From: Bacteroidota bacterium
GTDB lineage: Bacteria > Bacteroidota > Bacteroidia > Sphingobacteriales > Sphingobacteriaceae
Direction: 5' to 3'
Length of the DNA stretch: 64,000 nucleotides
Assembly (NCBI GenBank): GCA_013286565.1
Contig: JABDFM010000003.1
Span: 36,678-100,677 of the forward strand
Positions 38,688-48,585 of the stretch are shown one piece after another; position 1 is the stretch's first letter, and the number at the start of each line of letters is the position of its first letter. The notes under the pieces are model-generated. The model was not told where the DNA came from and ran no database searches. It saw nothing but the letters and a program-made list of their open reading frames with translations. Made by a program: the position numbers and the translations under genes.

Positions 38688-38915
38688 GTGGATCTGGAAA
38701 TTTTTAAACTACTGAGGGACCAGGCAATTGTTGTATGTACCTTTTTATTGGTTACCCGCAAATTTGCTTCGATATATGATATGCAAAATGATGTTGAGAA
38801 AATAGACCATGCCCTTACGGAAAATCAATATGTACTCATATTGGCAAACAGTCAGTTGTCAGAGCTGACCAATCTACCAACACAAAACAGGAAAGGTCTG
38901 TTCGATACGATCTGA
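38688..38915 (+). CDS. hypothetical protein (GTG start)
   Basis: 75 aa ORF preceded by TATATTTG box; no homology recognised. Confidence 0.35.
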   Translation: MDLEIFKLLRDQAIVVCTFLLVTRKFASIYDMQNDVEKIDHALTENQYVLILANSQLSELTNLPTQNRKGLFDTI

Positions 38916-39223
38916 TTATCCTGCTGAATAACCCGGGCTCCCGTCACGGGTTTGTTACAATTAAAATTACCTGCTCAAATAAACTGGCATAGATGTTGAA
39001 TGTCTATCTATGTAGTAGAGTAAACAATCGCCCTGCAAATGCAAAATAGATTACTCTCTCTATAATAAATTCAGCTTTTTAAAATTGTGTTAGAAAATTA
39101 TGTTGATAAAATGGGGTAATTTATACCCCGAAGTGTATGAGAGAATACACGTCGCCGTAGTATATTTGTACGTAATGCCGATTGAATTTGTTACTCTTAA
39201 TAATTTAACCTAATACTGATAAT

Positions 39224-39640
39224 ATGTCAAAGCTTGTAATAATTGACGACGACCCCATTCACCACAAGATCGTGCAGTTTATGCTGACAAAGAATGAGCT
39301 GGCAAAAGAAACCACTTATGTTTTTGACGGCAACCTTGTTCTGGATTACCTTACAGAGAACCGCATGAAAATAAGCGCGCTTCCTGATTTTATTTTTCTC
39401 GACCTGTATATGCCTAATAACAGCGGCTGGGATTTTTTGAACGGGTTCCAGAAGATCTATAAAACGCTTAAAAAAGATATACAGATCTATATCGTTTCGT
39501 CCTCTATTTTCCAGATGGACATCAATCGCTCAAAAGGGTACCCATTTGTTACTTCGTACATTACCAAGCCTTTGATGAAGAACGTTTTTGAAAATATCAA
39601 AAGAAAAACGCTACAGTTAACCCTTGCACAGTTAAACTAA
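39224..39640 (+). CDS. single-domain response regulator (CheY-like)
   Basis: VIIDDDPIHHKIVQFML, FLDLYMPNNSGWDFL, YITKPL. Confidence 0.88.
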   Translation: MSKLVIIDDDPIHHKIVQFMLTKNELAKETTYVFDGNLVLDYLTENRMKISALPDFIFLDLYMPNNSGWDFLNGFQKIYKTLKKDIQIYIVSSSIFQMDINRSKGYPFVTSYITKPLMKNVFENIKRKTLQLTLAQLN

Positions 39641-39805
39641 GTAATCATATTAACGCATCCTGTAATTTGGCCTGCTTTGTATTGACCAATAAACAACTCC
39701 TTACGGAATTGCTTCCGCTTTAGAATGATCCCGTCATTCGTCAATTGTTCCTTTATAATTATATCTTAACGGTAAACAATGTACCTTTGGCTCTAAGGCC
39801 AGGCA

Positions 39806-41464
39806 TTGCTATTAATGAAAGAAAAAAACAAGCTATTCTACATCCTGTTGTTTGTGCTTGCGCTTGCCGTCAATTTCGCGGGGATCAATGTGAAATTCTT
39901 TACCGATGATCCCGGTTTGTACGCGTCCATCTCCAAAAACTTACTTTACCGCAAAGATATTTTTGAATTATTTACTTATAACCAGGACTGGCTTGATAAA
40001 CCGCATTTCCCCTTCTGGATGGCGATGCTGAGCTTTAAAATATTCGGTATCAGCGTATGGGCTTACCGCTTGCCCGCGTTGCTTTTCTTTTTGCTGGGTT
40101 TGCTTTATACCTGGCTTTTCACCAAAAAACATTATGGGGCCGAGATAGCATGGATAGCCGTGTTGATACTGGCAACCTCGCTGCACGTGATGATGTCAAA
40201 TACTGATGTGCGGGCCGAACCTTACCTGGTGGGCTTGGTGATCGGCAGTATCTATCACACCAGTCGGCTGGAGGAACGTTTTTCCTTTTTCGACCTGTTA
40301 TTAGCCGCCCTGCTGACCGCCTGCGCCATCATGACCAAAGGGATATTTTTAATAGTGCCCATTTATGGGGCATTATTGGGGCAAATGATTTTTCAAAAAA
40401 AGTTTCTTCATCTGTTCCAGGTAAAATGGATTGTGCTGGTGCTGCTTACCCTCCTATTTACCCTGCCTGAGTTTTATGCCTTATATATCCAGTTTGACCT
40501 GCACCCGGAGAAATTGGTTTTTAACAAACATCATGTATCGGGTATCAAATGGTTTTTGTGGGACAGCCAGTTCGGTCGTTTTGCCAATAGCGGGCCCATT
40601 AAAAGGCAATCGGGCAGTTTGTTTTTTTACCTGCATACCATGCTCTGGAGCTTTGCCCCCTGGTGCTTACTTTTCTATTATGCTATTTATGAAAACATCA
40701 AAGAGATCGTATTAAAAAGAAAGCTGACTGAATATTACACCCTTAGCGGCGGTCTTTTACTGCTGCTGCTTTTTTCCTTATCGGGTTTCCAGCTGCCTTT
40801 TTATACCAATAGTATTTTTCCACTGTTTGCCATTATTACAGCGCCATTTTGCTATAAACAACTAAGTCGTTTTGGAACATCTTACCGGCAGTTGGGTTTA
40901 TGGGCCTATATCATTTTATTGCCCTTAGCTATCCTGGTGGTTAACTATTTCTTAAAACCAGCAAACGTTTTATTTTTTGTGATCGATTGCGTGATATCCG
41001 GCTTGATCGTCGTTCTCATTGCGGTCAAGGTGCAAACACCTCAACTAAAGGTTTTCTTGTTGACCTGCACTGCCGCCATCTTTGTGAATTTTTACCTCAA
41101 CACCGTTTTTTATGATGAAATTGTAAGTTATAAAGGTGAGATAAAAGCTGCTGATTATATCAACCAAAAGGCTTTTGATCAATACCATATTTATACTCTG
41201 CGGGCCGAGAATAATGTGTTCCAGTTTTATACCCAGAAACCGATAGATTTTATCCCGCTTAATACCTTTGCCGCGTTTAAACCTGCAAGCCCATCGGCTT
41301 TTTATGTGAACCACCGCTCAATGGATTCGCTGGTAGCCTCGCATGCTGATTTTAAAGTGCTCAAAGCGTTTCAAAACTATCCACAGGAAAACATCCTACC
41401 TGCATTTGTAAACAAGGCAACAAGAAGCAAGGCATTGGATAGCGTTTATCTGATCACTAAATAG
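39806..41464 (+). CDS. ArnT-like/GT39-family membrane glycosyltransferase
   Basis: 552 aa polytopic; FFTDDPGLYASISKNLL, KPHFPFWMAMLSFKIFG, ADVRAEPYLVGL-type motifs; probable ATG 39815 (MKEKNKLF). Confidence 0.85.
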   Translation: MLLMKEKNKLFYILLFVLALAVNFAGINVKFFTDDPGLYASISKNLLYRKDIFELFTYNQDWLDKPHFPFWMAMLSFKIFGISVWAYRLPALLFFLLGLLYTWLFTKKHYGAEIAWIAVLILATSLHVMMSNTDVRAEPYLVGLVIGSIYHTSRLEERFSFFDLLLAALLTACAIMTKGIFLIVPIYGALLGQMIFQKKFLHLFQVKWIVLVLLTLLFTLPEFYALYIQFDLHPEKLVFNKHHVSGIKWFLWDSQFGRFANSGPIKRQSGSLFFYLHTMLWSFAPWCLLFYYAIYENIKEIVLKRKLTEYYTLSGGLLLLLLFSLSGFQLPFYTNSIFPLFAIITAPFCYKQLSRFGTSYRQLGLWAYIILLPLAILVVNYFLKPANVLFFVIDCVISGLIVVLIAVKVQTPQLKVFLLTCTAAIFVNFYLNTVFYDEIVSYKGEIKAADYINQKAFDQYHIYTLRAENNVFQFYTQKPIDFIPLNTFAAFKPASPSAFYVNHRSMDSLVASHADFKVLKAFQNYPQENILPAFVNKATRSKALDSVYLITK

Positions 41465-42131
41465 TTTCGCTGCCCCCATTGATCATATCCGAAACGATGC
41501 CCTTGCTATCCTTCCTTTCAGCTAAAAATACACCAGCTAAATGAACAACTATAAAGGCGATTATCAGGTACATGCAAAATCCATGTATCTCTCGTATCGC
41601 ATGTATGGCCTTCAAAGCCGGAACATCATCCTCAAAGGCCAGGCATAAGCCGGTGACAGCCATGATGGTGAGTAAAATATAAAACGTTGCATATAACAAC
41701 TTAACCGCCAGTTCGTGCCGTGCAAGCTCTCTATCTTTTTTAATGATATGATACTGATGGTAGGCACTTTTTATTCTGCGTATCAACTTTTGATCTGCAA
41801 GCTGAAAAAATTCAACGATCAACCGGAAAAGCAGTAAAGCCGCCAGCGTATAACCAAACCAGGTATGCACTGTCCACACTTTATCACTTATTTCGTGGGC
41901 TGCCTGGCGCGCCTGGTCGTTGGTGACCGAAACTTTATTGTCTGCCAGTTGCGCTTTTATGATCCCAGCATTAGTATGGCTATTAGTTAGTGTGCTATCC
42001 AGCAACACAGTGAGCAACGAGCCCGTGATAACCGCTGCGCTTAGCCAATGCCACAAACGCAAGGGGGCCGAATATTTTTTGTTACGCTTTGGGTTTTGTA
42101 TATCCTTAATTGGGGGTTCAATAACTGCCAT
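41457..42131 (-). CDS. cytochrome b/b6-type (cytochrome b561-like) membrane protein
   Basis: LRLWHWLSAAVITG, VHTWFGYTLAALLLFRL, IREIHGFCMYLIIAFIVVHLAGVFLAER histidines. Confidence 0.85.
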   Translation of the reverse strand: MAVIEPPIKDIQNPKRNKKYSAPLRLWHWLSAAVITGSLLTVLLDSTLTNSHTNAGIIKAQLADNKVSVTNDQARQAAHEISDKVWTVHTWFGYTLAALLLFRLIVEFFQLADQKLIRRIKSAYHQYHIIKKDRELARHELAVKLLYATFYILLTIMAVTGLCLAFEDDVPALKAIHAIREIHGFCMYLIIAFIVVHLAGVFLAERKDSKGIVSDMINGGSETI

Positions 42132-42297
42132 GTTTTTTTGGGGTTAGCTTTCAGATATCGGAAAGTAAAGATAAATACTGTTATAAATCTGAAAAGTTTT
42201 AAAATTCATATCATTAAAAACAGCAACAGATTTATTACAAAGATTTCTTAAACATCTCCTGATTTTATTTTTTAGGTTTGGGTTAACAAGCTACCGT

Positions 42298-43062
42298 ATG
42301 TGCAAAACAATATTATTAAGTTTTTTATTGTTAATCGCATTTACCGGCCTCAGGGCGCAGGATAATTACGAGATACAAGTATATGGTTCTGAAACTGTTG
42401 AACCGGGCCGCACCATGCTGGAGCTGCACAGCAATTACACCCTGGATGGCAGCAAATCCATTATTGACGGGCAATTACCAACCAACCATGTTTTTCATGA
42501 AACGATAGAAATCACCCACGGGTGGACGCCCTGGTTCGAGACTGGTTTCTATTTTTTTAATACGATAGGCAACGACGAACGCACAGCTTATGTAGGCTCG
42601 CACATCAGGCCGAGGTTTGCCGCACCTGCCGACTGGCACTGGCCGGTTGGCGTAAGCATATCCACAGAGTTTGGTTTTCAAAAAAGCGCCTACTCTGCCA
42701 ATACCGCTACGCTGGAGATCAGGCCGATAGTAGATAAAAAATGGGGAAAATGGTACGTATCCTTCAACCCCACATTAGATCAGAGCTTTGCAGGGCCCGA
42801 CCAAAACCGCGGGCTGATCTTTTCGCCTAATTTAAAAGAAAGCTACGATGTGACAAAAGTGGTGGCATTGGGGTTTGAATATTACGGCAGTACCGGGCCA
42901 TTTTTTCATTACGATCCCATACAACAGCAGCAGCACCAATTATTTATTGCCACCGATCTTAATTTTAACCCCGACTGGGAATTTAACGGTGGCTTTGGCC
43001 TGGGGCTAACAAATGCTACAGACCGCGCCATCTTAAAGATCATTATTGGCAGGCGGTTTTAA
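42298..43062 (+). CDS. hypothetical secreted/outer-membrane beta-barrel protein
   Basis: signal peptide; amphipathic beta-rich 254 aa ending in GRRF. Confidence 0.65.
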   Translation: MCKTILLSFLLLIAFTGLRAQDNYEIQVYGSETVEPGRTMLELHSNYTLDGSKSIIDGQLPTNHVFHETIEITHGWTPWFETGFYFFNTIGNDERTAYVGSHIRPRFAAPADWHWPVGVSISTEFGFQKSAYSANTATLEIRPIVDKKWGKWYVSFNPTLDQSFAGPDQNRGLIFSPNLKESYDVTKVVALGFEYYGSTGPFFHYDPIQQQQHQLFIATDLNFNPDWEFNGGFGLGLTNATDRAILKIIIGRRF

Positions 43063-43086
43063 AAATGTCCTCTAAACGGCGCAACC

Positions 43087-43284
43087 CTATTTAACCTCAT
43101 CCTTTTCTTCTTCCCAGTAAATGGTCGCCAGGTAAATACCGTTTTTGATGGCTACCTGCGCCTTTACTTTTTCCAGTTCCTCTTTGATCTTTTCCGCCTC
43201 CAGGCTTTCATCCAGCGAATGGTAATTGATAATATTGCCGGTAGCGCTATTAATAAACTTGTAATGTTTAACAGCTTTTTTCAT
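43087..43284 (-). CDS. hypothetical small protein
   Basis: 65 aa MKKAVKHYKFINSATGNIINYHSLDESLEAEKIKEELEKVKAQVAIKNGIYLATIYWEEEKDEVK, protein-like composition. Confidence 0.6.
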   Translation of the reverse strand: MKKAVKHYKFINSATGNIINYHSLDESLEAEKIKEELEKVKAQVAIKNGIYLATIYWEEEKDEVK

Positions 43285-43390
43285 TTGGGAGGGGCCTCTT
43301 CCCCGGTTATGCTTACATAACCAAAAAAAGTTAAAAAGGTTTACAGTTGCGTATAGATTCCGCAGCTATAATGGATGAGCCTACCTGTTT

Positions 43391-45880
43391 TTATTTACCG
43401 CCGCCGCCGTTACTATCAGCTGGAGCAGCGTTATCGTTATTGTTATCTTCTTTTTCCTTTTCCTTCTTAAATTCAAGCTTTCCAAACCTATAGCTCAACG
43501 TGATACCAAAAGAACGGAACGGTACCTGGCGCAGATTGGTCTGCGTAAAATTGGTACCGCTGGTGGTGGTGGTTTGATTGATGTATTTGCTAAACGGATC
43601 GGCAGCAGTTAGGCCAATACTGGCCTTTTTGTTCATAAACTGTTTGCGCAGTGCCAGGTTGTAAAATGCAAATACCGGCCTGGTTCCCTGTATGGTGCGT
43701 TGTGAGGAATTGTAGTTACCAAATACCTCGGCAGTCAGGTTATGCGGAAAATCGTAGGTAGCATTTAAATTGATACGATATGTAAATCCGCTTACCGTTG
43801 GGTTGCCGGGGTTGGTGGTTATCCTGTCGCCAAGCATGATGTTGGTGCGCAAATTTAATTTTTGAGTAAGCGGTAATGAAGCGAACAAGCTTACCCCTTC
43901 TGTGGTTTCAGTGCCGATATTGGAGCGCAGGGTGAGGTTAACATTATTGTACACAACGCTATCAATGGTTTTGGTATCATAATGCTTGGTATATGATTGT
44001 ATATCATTGGTATTATATCTATAAAATGCCGCTACATAAATATTAGCGCCCTGTGCAAAATTCTTATTATAACCAAACTCATAATTATGACCAATCTCCG
44101 GGCTTAAGTTCGGGTTACCTGCGCTTATATTGTGCGGGTCGCTGATATTGTAAAAGGGGTTGATGTCGCGATACTCGGGGCGTTCAATCCGGTAAGTGTA
44201 ACTCAGCTTAAATGATTGCGTTTCGTCAATTTTGTGAGAGAGCACCATCGAGGGAGCAATGGTGTTATATCCCGGAATACGCGTATTCGGAAAATCAGTA
44301 GTAGTTGAAGTATATTCGTCCCTTAAACCTGCTTTACCATCTATAAAGTTGTTAAATAACGAGAAAGTTGCCGACAAGTAATAAGCATACACCTTACGGT
44401 TATAGTCGAACCCATAAGTTTGATTAGAGTTGGGCACAAATACCCTGTTCAAAAGCGTATCTGTAACCACGGTATTATTGATGTTTTCCAGTACGGTTTT
44501 AGCGCCTGTTTCCAAAGTGAAATTCTTGCTTATCGGCTGGGTATAATCTATGGAGATCTCTGTTGAATGGTCTGTTCCGGGGTTTGTGCTTTGTGAACCC
44601 GAATAAGGGTAAACGCTATTCTGGTAATTCTGCTGGAAAGAGGTGGAGTAGTTATTACCATAGCTGGAAGTGAACAACACATCCAACTCCTGGCCTTCTT
44701 TATCAAATGTTTTTTTGTAGCCCAAGCTGTAATCGAAATATTTCCCGGTGAAACGGCTATCTGATTGACGCAAGCTGCTTGTATCTGATATCATTTTGTT
44801 ATTCGGGATATCAAAAACGCTTGTTTGCTGGTTGGTTGGGCCATAATTGTGGTTCTCAAAATGATTGTAACCGAACGATGCCGTCAGCTGATCTTTTTTG
44901 GTAATGTCCCAGTTAAAACTGATGCCCGATTGATAACCACCCCTTGTAAACGAGCTATTTCCTTTTTGAAATAAATTAGTTGAAGTATCACCGGTTTTAT
45001 TGTATGACAGGGTATTCGTCGTATTAATAGTAGTGCTGTTGATCTGCTCGCCACCGTTAAAAAAAGCATTCACGCCGAAGTTACCTTTACGTATATTCAG
45101 ATTAAGCGAGCCGTTTTCGCGCCTTGTTCCTGCTGAAAGGTTAAAGCTGCCGTTTACTCCCTGTATCTTACTATCCTTTAAAATAATATTGATGATACCG
45201 CCGGTTCCGTTGGCGTCATACTTTGCGCCTGGGCTGGTGATCACTTCGATGCTTTTGATCTGGCTGGCCGGGATAGATTGCAAGGCGTCGGCTATACTGG
45301 CGCCAAATATGCTGGATGGCTTACCATTGATGAGGAAACGGATATTGGCATTACCCTGCAGCTCCACGTTACCGTCAATATCAACGGTTACCTGCGGTAC
45401 TTTTTGCAGCACTTCTGATGCGGAGCTTCCCTGCGAGGTAAGGTCATTGGCTACATTGTAAACCATTTTATCAATTTTATTTTCAACAACCGGCGCTTTG
45501 CCAACTATATCAACAGTTTTTAGTTGATTTTCAATGGGTGTAAGCGCTACCGTACCTAATGAGGCGTTGGGGATGGTGCTGCTGATCACCACATGGTCAA
45601 TACTTTTCTTTTGGTAACCTATAAAATCAATAGTGATGCGATAATTACCAGGGTTTAGGTTACTGATCACAAAGTTTCCTTTAGGGTCAGTAACCACACC
45701 GTTAAACGGGCTTTTACTGCTATCTCTGAATATACTGATGGTGGCGTAATCGACAGGCAATTTGGTAGCTGCATCGGTAACTTTACCGGTGATCTGGCCC
45801 TTGGCGGCCACTCTGTTTGGTTGGGCTTTTAAACACAGGGTCGAGCCCAATAATAAAAAAATAATCAAAAAATACTTCAT
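43391..45880 (-). CDS. TonB-dependent receptor-like outer membrane beta-barrel protein with N-terminal carboxypeptidase-regulatory-like domain
   Basis: start MKYFLIIFLLLGSTLCLKAQ; GKVTDAATKLPVDYATISIF; plug ASEVLQKVPQVTVDIDGNVELQGNANIRFLINGKPSS; C-terminal SYRFGK. Confidence 0.9.
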   Translation of the reverse strand: MKYFLIIFLLLGSTLCLKAQPNRVAAKGQITGKVTDAATKLPVDYATISIFRDSSKSPFNGVVTDPKGNFVISNLNPGNYRITIDFIGYQKKSIDHVVISSTIPNASLGTVALTPIENQLKTVDIVGKAPVVENKIDKMVYNVANDLTSQGSSASEVLQKVPQVTVDIDGNVELQGNANIRFLINGKPSSIFGASIADALQSIPASQIKSIEVITSPGAKYDANGTGGIINIILKDSKIQGVNGSFNLSAGTRRENGSLNLNIRKGNFGVNAFFNGGEQINSTTINTTNTLSYNKTGDTSTNLFQKGNSSFTRGGYQSGISFNWDITKKDQLTASFGYNHFENHNYGPTNQQTSVFDIPNNKMISDTSSLRQSDSRFTGKYFDYSLGYKKTFDKEGQELDVLFTSSYGNNYSTSFQQNYQNSVYPYSGSQSTNPGTDHSTEISIDYTQPISKNFTLETGAKTVLENINNTVVTDTLLNRVFVPNSNQTYGFDYNRKVYAYYLSATFSLFNNFIDGKAGLRDEYTSTTTDFPNTRIPGYNTIAPSMVLSHKIDETQSFKLSYTYRIERPEYRDINPFYNISDPHNISAGNPNLSPEIGHNYEFGYNKNFAQGANIYVAAFYRYNTNDIQSYTKHYDTKTIDSVVYNNVNLTLRSNIGTETTEGVSLFASLPLTQKLNLRTNIMLGDRITTNPGNPTVSGFTYRINLNATYDFPHNLTAEVFGNYNSSQRTIQGTRPVFAFYNLALRKQFMNKKASIGLTAADPFSKYINQTTTTSGTNFTQTNLRQVPFRSFGITLSYRFGKLEFKKEKEKEDNNNDNAAPADSNGGGGK

Positions 45881-45994
45881 AAGATGGCAACATTGATTTT
45901 TAAAATCATGCGAAGTTGGACAGAAACTTTGGATTAAAACTGAATTTTGGATCACAGTAGTGTTATTGTTACACAACTGTTATGCAGACAATTA

Positions 45995-46408
45995 TTAAAA
46001 AATCAGCACCAATGTGCCGGCAATGATCAGTAAAGCGCCGGAGGCCGATTTGAGGGTTAGCGGCTCTTTCAAAAAAACCACGGATAAAATAATAGCCAGT
46101 GCAACACTCAGTTTATCAACAGGTTGCACTTGCGACACTTTGCCAAGCTGCAAAGCTTTAAAGTAAAATATCCACGAAAAACCCGTGGCAAGGCCCGAGA
46201 GTACCAGGAATATCCAATTGGTTCTATTTAGCGCGCCCATGTTCTCCGCGCTTCCTTTAACCAGGGCTATCCCCCAGGCAAGTATCAAAATAATTACAGT
46301 GCGTATGGCCGTGGCCAGGTCACTATCGACCCCCTTAATGCCAACCTTTGCAAATATTGCGGTAAGTGCTGCAAACACTGCCGATAGTAAAGCGTATATC
46401 CACCACAT
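45995..46408 (-). CDS. EamA family transporter (single EamA domain)
   Basis: 137 aa, WWIYALLSAVFAALTAIFAKVGI...SGALLIIAGTLVL. Confidence 0.88.
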   Translation of the reverse strand: MWWIYALLSAVFAALTAIFAKVGIKGVDSDLATAIRTVIILILAWGIALVKGSAENMGALNRTNWIFLVLSGLATGFSWIFYFKALQLGKVSQVQPVDKLSVALAIILSVVFLKEPLTLKSASGALLIIAGTLVLIF

Positions 46409-46551
46409 TTTTTTAATTATTGAATTAGTGAATGATTGAGTTAGTGATTATTGAATGTTTATATTCGCTAAGGTAGGCACACATCCTGTATAAAATCTAT
46501 AATACAAAATGTTTACAAAATTGAGTTTGTACATTTATTGAAAATATTCTG

Positions 46552-47229
46552 ATGAAGATACTGATAGTTGAAGATGAAAAAGGTTTAAGGGAAAGTATTG
46601 AAGAGTATTTTATGGAGGCCGGCAATATTTGTGAAACGGCATCCAGTTACCCCGAAGCTATTTCGAAAGTAAATCTTTACCGCTACGATTGCATCCTGCT
46701 GGATATTACGCTGCCCGGTGGTAGCGGTATTGATATACTAAAAACTATTAAAGAAAATAATCATGCCGATGGGGTTCTGATCATTTCAGCAAAAAACTCA
46801 TTGGACGACCGCTTGCAGGGCCTCGACCTTGGCGCTGATGATTACCTGGTAAAACCTTTTCACTTATCCGAACTTAAAGCAAGGGTATCGGCTATTATCA
46901 GGCGTAAAACTTTTAACGGCAGCAACCTGCTCCAGTTTAATGAACTCGCTATCGACCTGCTTGCCAAAACAGTGAAGGCCAACAATCAGCCCATCAAACT
47001 AACCCGTAAGGAGTATGCCCTGCTGCTTTATTTTATAGCGAATAAGGGCAAAGTAGTTTCCAAAAATGCCATTGCCGAACACCTTTGGGGCGATGGCATC
47101 GACATGGCCAATAATTTTGATTTTATTTATTCGCACATCAAAAACCTTAGAAAGAAAATGATCGAGGCCGGCAGTAACGATTATATACAGGCATCATACG
47201 GCATGGGCTATAAGTTTACCGACGAATGA
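46552..47229 (+). CDS. response regulator transcription factor, OmpR/PhoB family
   Basis: receiver motifs (VEDEKGLRES, LLDITLPGGSG, KPFHLSELKARV) and winged helix (TRKEYALLLYFIANKGKVVSK). Confidence 0.94.
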   Translation: MKILIVEDEKGLRESIEEYFMEAGNICETASSYPEAISKVNLYRYDCILLDITLPGGSGIDILKTIKENNHADGVLIISAKNSLDDRLQGLDLGADDYLVKPFHLSELKARVSAIIRRKTFNGSNLLQFNELAIDLLAKTVKANNQPIKLTRKEYALLLYFIANKGKVVSKNAIAEHLWGDGIDMANNFDFIYSHIKNLRKKMIEAGSNDYIQASYGMGYKFTDE

Positions 47230-48512
47230 AGCTATTAGCCCGTTACAACCGCGTAAACCTGGTAACCACCATTGTAGTGATGTTGATTACCGGCATCATT
47301 TATTACCAGGCAATCAGCCTGATACTGACCAAACAGTTGGACAAGGACCTGGCAGTTGAAGAAAATGAGATATTTGAATCAGTTGGCCTTAATCATCAAC
47401 TGCCGCAGGTTTTTGAATCTAATGATCAGCAGATCACCTTTACAGAAGCAAAACGGGGGTCGGTAACACGGCATTTTATTAATACCGTTTACCGTAACAA
47501 AAAGGACGATGATGACCGCCCCAGGAAACACAGGCACAGGCATGAAGAATATGAATCAGGCCGGGGGCTGATCAGTTCCATTACAGTCGGCACCAAATAT
47601 TACCAGATACTAATAGTTGAGTCGAAAGTAGAAACCGAGGATCTTATCCAAATCATTTTCGCCATCACAGCAGGGCTTATTTTATTATTGCTGATCACTT
47701 TATTTGTAACCAACCGGCTGCTGCTAAACCGCTTATGGCAACCCTTTTATAACCTGTTAAAAGAGCTGCGCCTATTCAATGTAGCCGACAGCAAGGATAT
47801 CCCGGTGGTAAGCACAACCATTGATGAGTTTGAGGAATTGAACCAAGCTATCATATCCATGTCGTCGAGGGTAAAAAGCGACTATAAGGACCTGAAAACA
47901 TTTACCGAGAATGCCTCGCATGAGTTGCTTACGCCCATAGCGGTCATTAATTCGAAGTTAGATACACTGATACAAACCGACAACTTCAGTCAGCAGCAAA
48001 GTAAATTACTGAATGATCTGTACAGCGCGGTTTCCAGGCTGACCAGGCTAAATCAATCCCTGCTATTATTGGTTAAAATTGAGAACCGTTTGCTGGAGGG
48101 CGGCCAGCTGATCAATTTGCGCGAATCTGTAGAAGAAATGCTAATACAGTTTGAGGAGATATTCCAGGATAAAGAATTAAAAACAAGCTGCGAACTGGTT
48201 GATAAGGAATTAAATGCGAGCCCATACCTGGTAGATGTATTACTGAATAATTTATTGAGCAATGCCATCAGGCATAACCACAAGGGTGGCGAGATACGCA
48301 TAAAACTGACTAATGAGCAGTTGATGATCCAAAATACCGGCGAAAGCGATCCCTTGCAGAACGACCAGATATTTACCCGTTTCCATAAGTCATCCGGCTC
48401 GGAAGGAAGCGGATTGGGCCTAACTATTTCGCGGCAAATATGTGAGAATTTAGGATTTACGCTTCAGTATAATTTTGAGGATGGTTATCATAGTTTTATC
48501 ATTACGTTTTGA
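47226..48512 (+). CDS. sensor histidine kinase
   Basis: two TMs, NASHELLTPIAVINSKLD H-box, NLLSNAIRHNHKGG N-box, GSGLGLTISRQI G-box; ATGA overlap with upstream regulator. Confidence 0.93.
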   Translation: MKLLARYNRVNLVTTIVVMLITGIIYYQAISLILTKQLDKDLAVEENEIFESVGLNHQLPQVFESNDQQITFTEAKRGSVTRHFINTVYRNKKDDDDRPRKHRHRHEEYESGRGLISSITVGTKYYQILIVESKVETEDLIQIIFAITAGLILLLLITLFVTNRLLLNRLWQPFYNLLKELRLFNVADSKDIPVVSTTIDEFEELNQAIISMSSRVKSDYKDLKTFTENASHELLTPIAVINSKLDTLIQTDNFSQQQSKLLNDLYSAVSRLTRLNQSLLLLVKIENRLLEGGQLINLRESVEEMLIQFEEIFQDKELKTSCELVDKELNASPYLVDVLLNNLLSNAIRHNHKGGEIRIKLTNEQLMIQNTGESDPLQNDQIFTRFHKSSGSEGSGLGLTISRQICENLGFTLQYNFEDGYHSFIITF

Positions 48513-48585
48513 TTTCTGCATCCTAAATTTATCCAGAATTAAATTTTTACTTTAGCAAAGCAAACCGCATAATACCGAATACTTA

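Noticed and set aside
41457-43062. Cytochrome b561-like gene and divergent outer-membrane gene as a novel electron-transfer module
   Set aside because: Only two genes, divergent, with no multiheme cytochromes or other redox partners nearby; not enough support.
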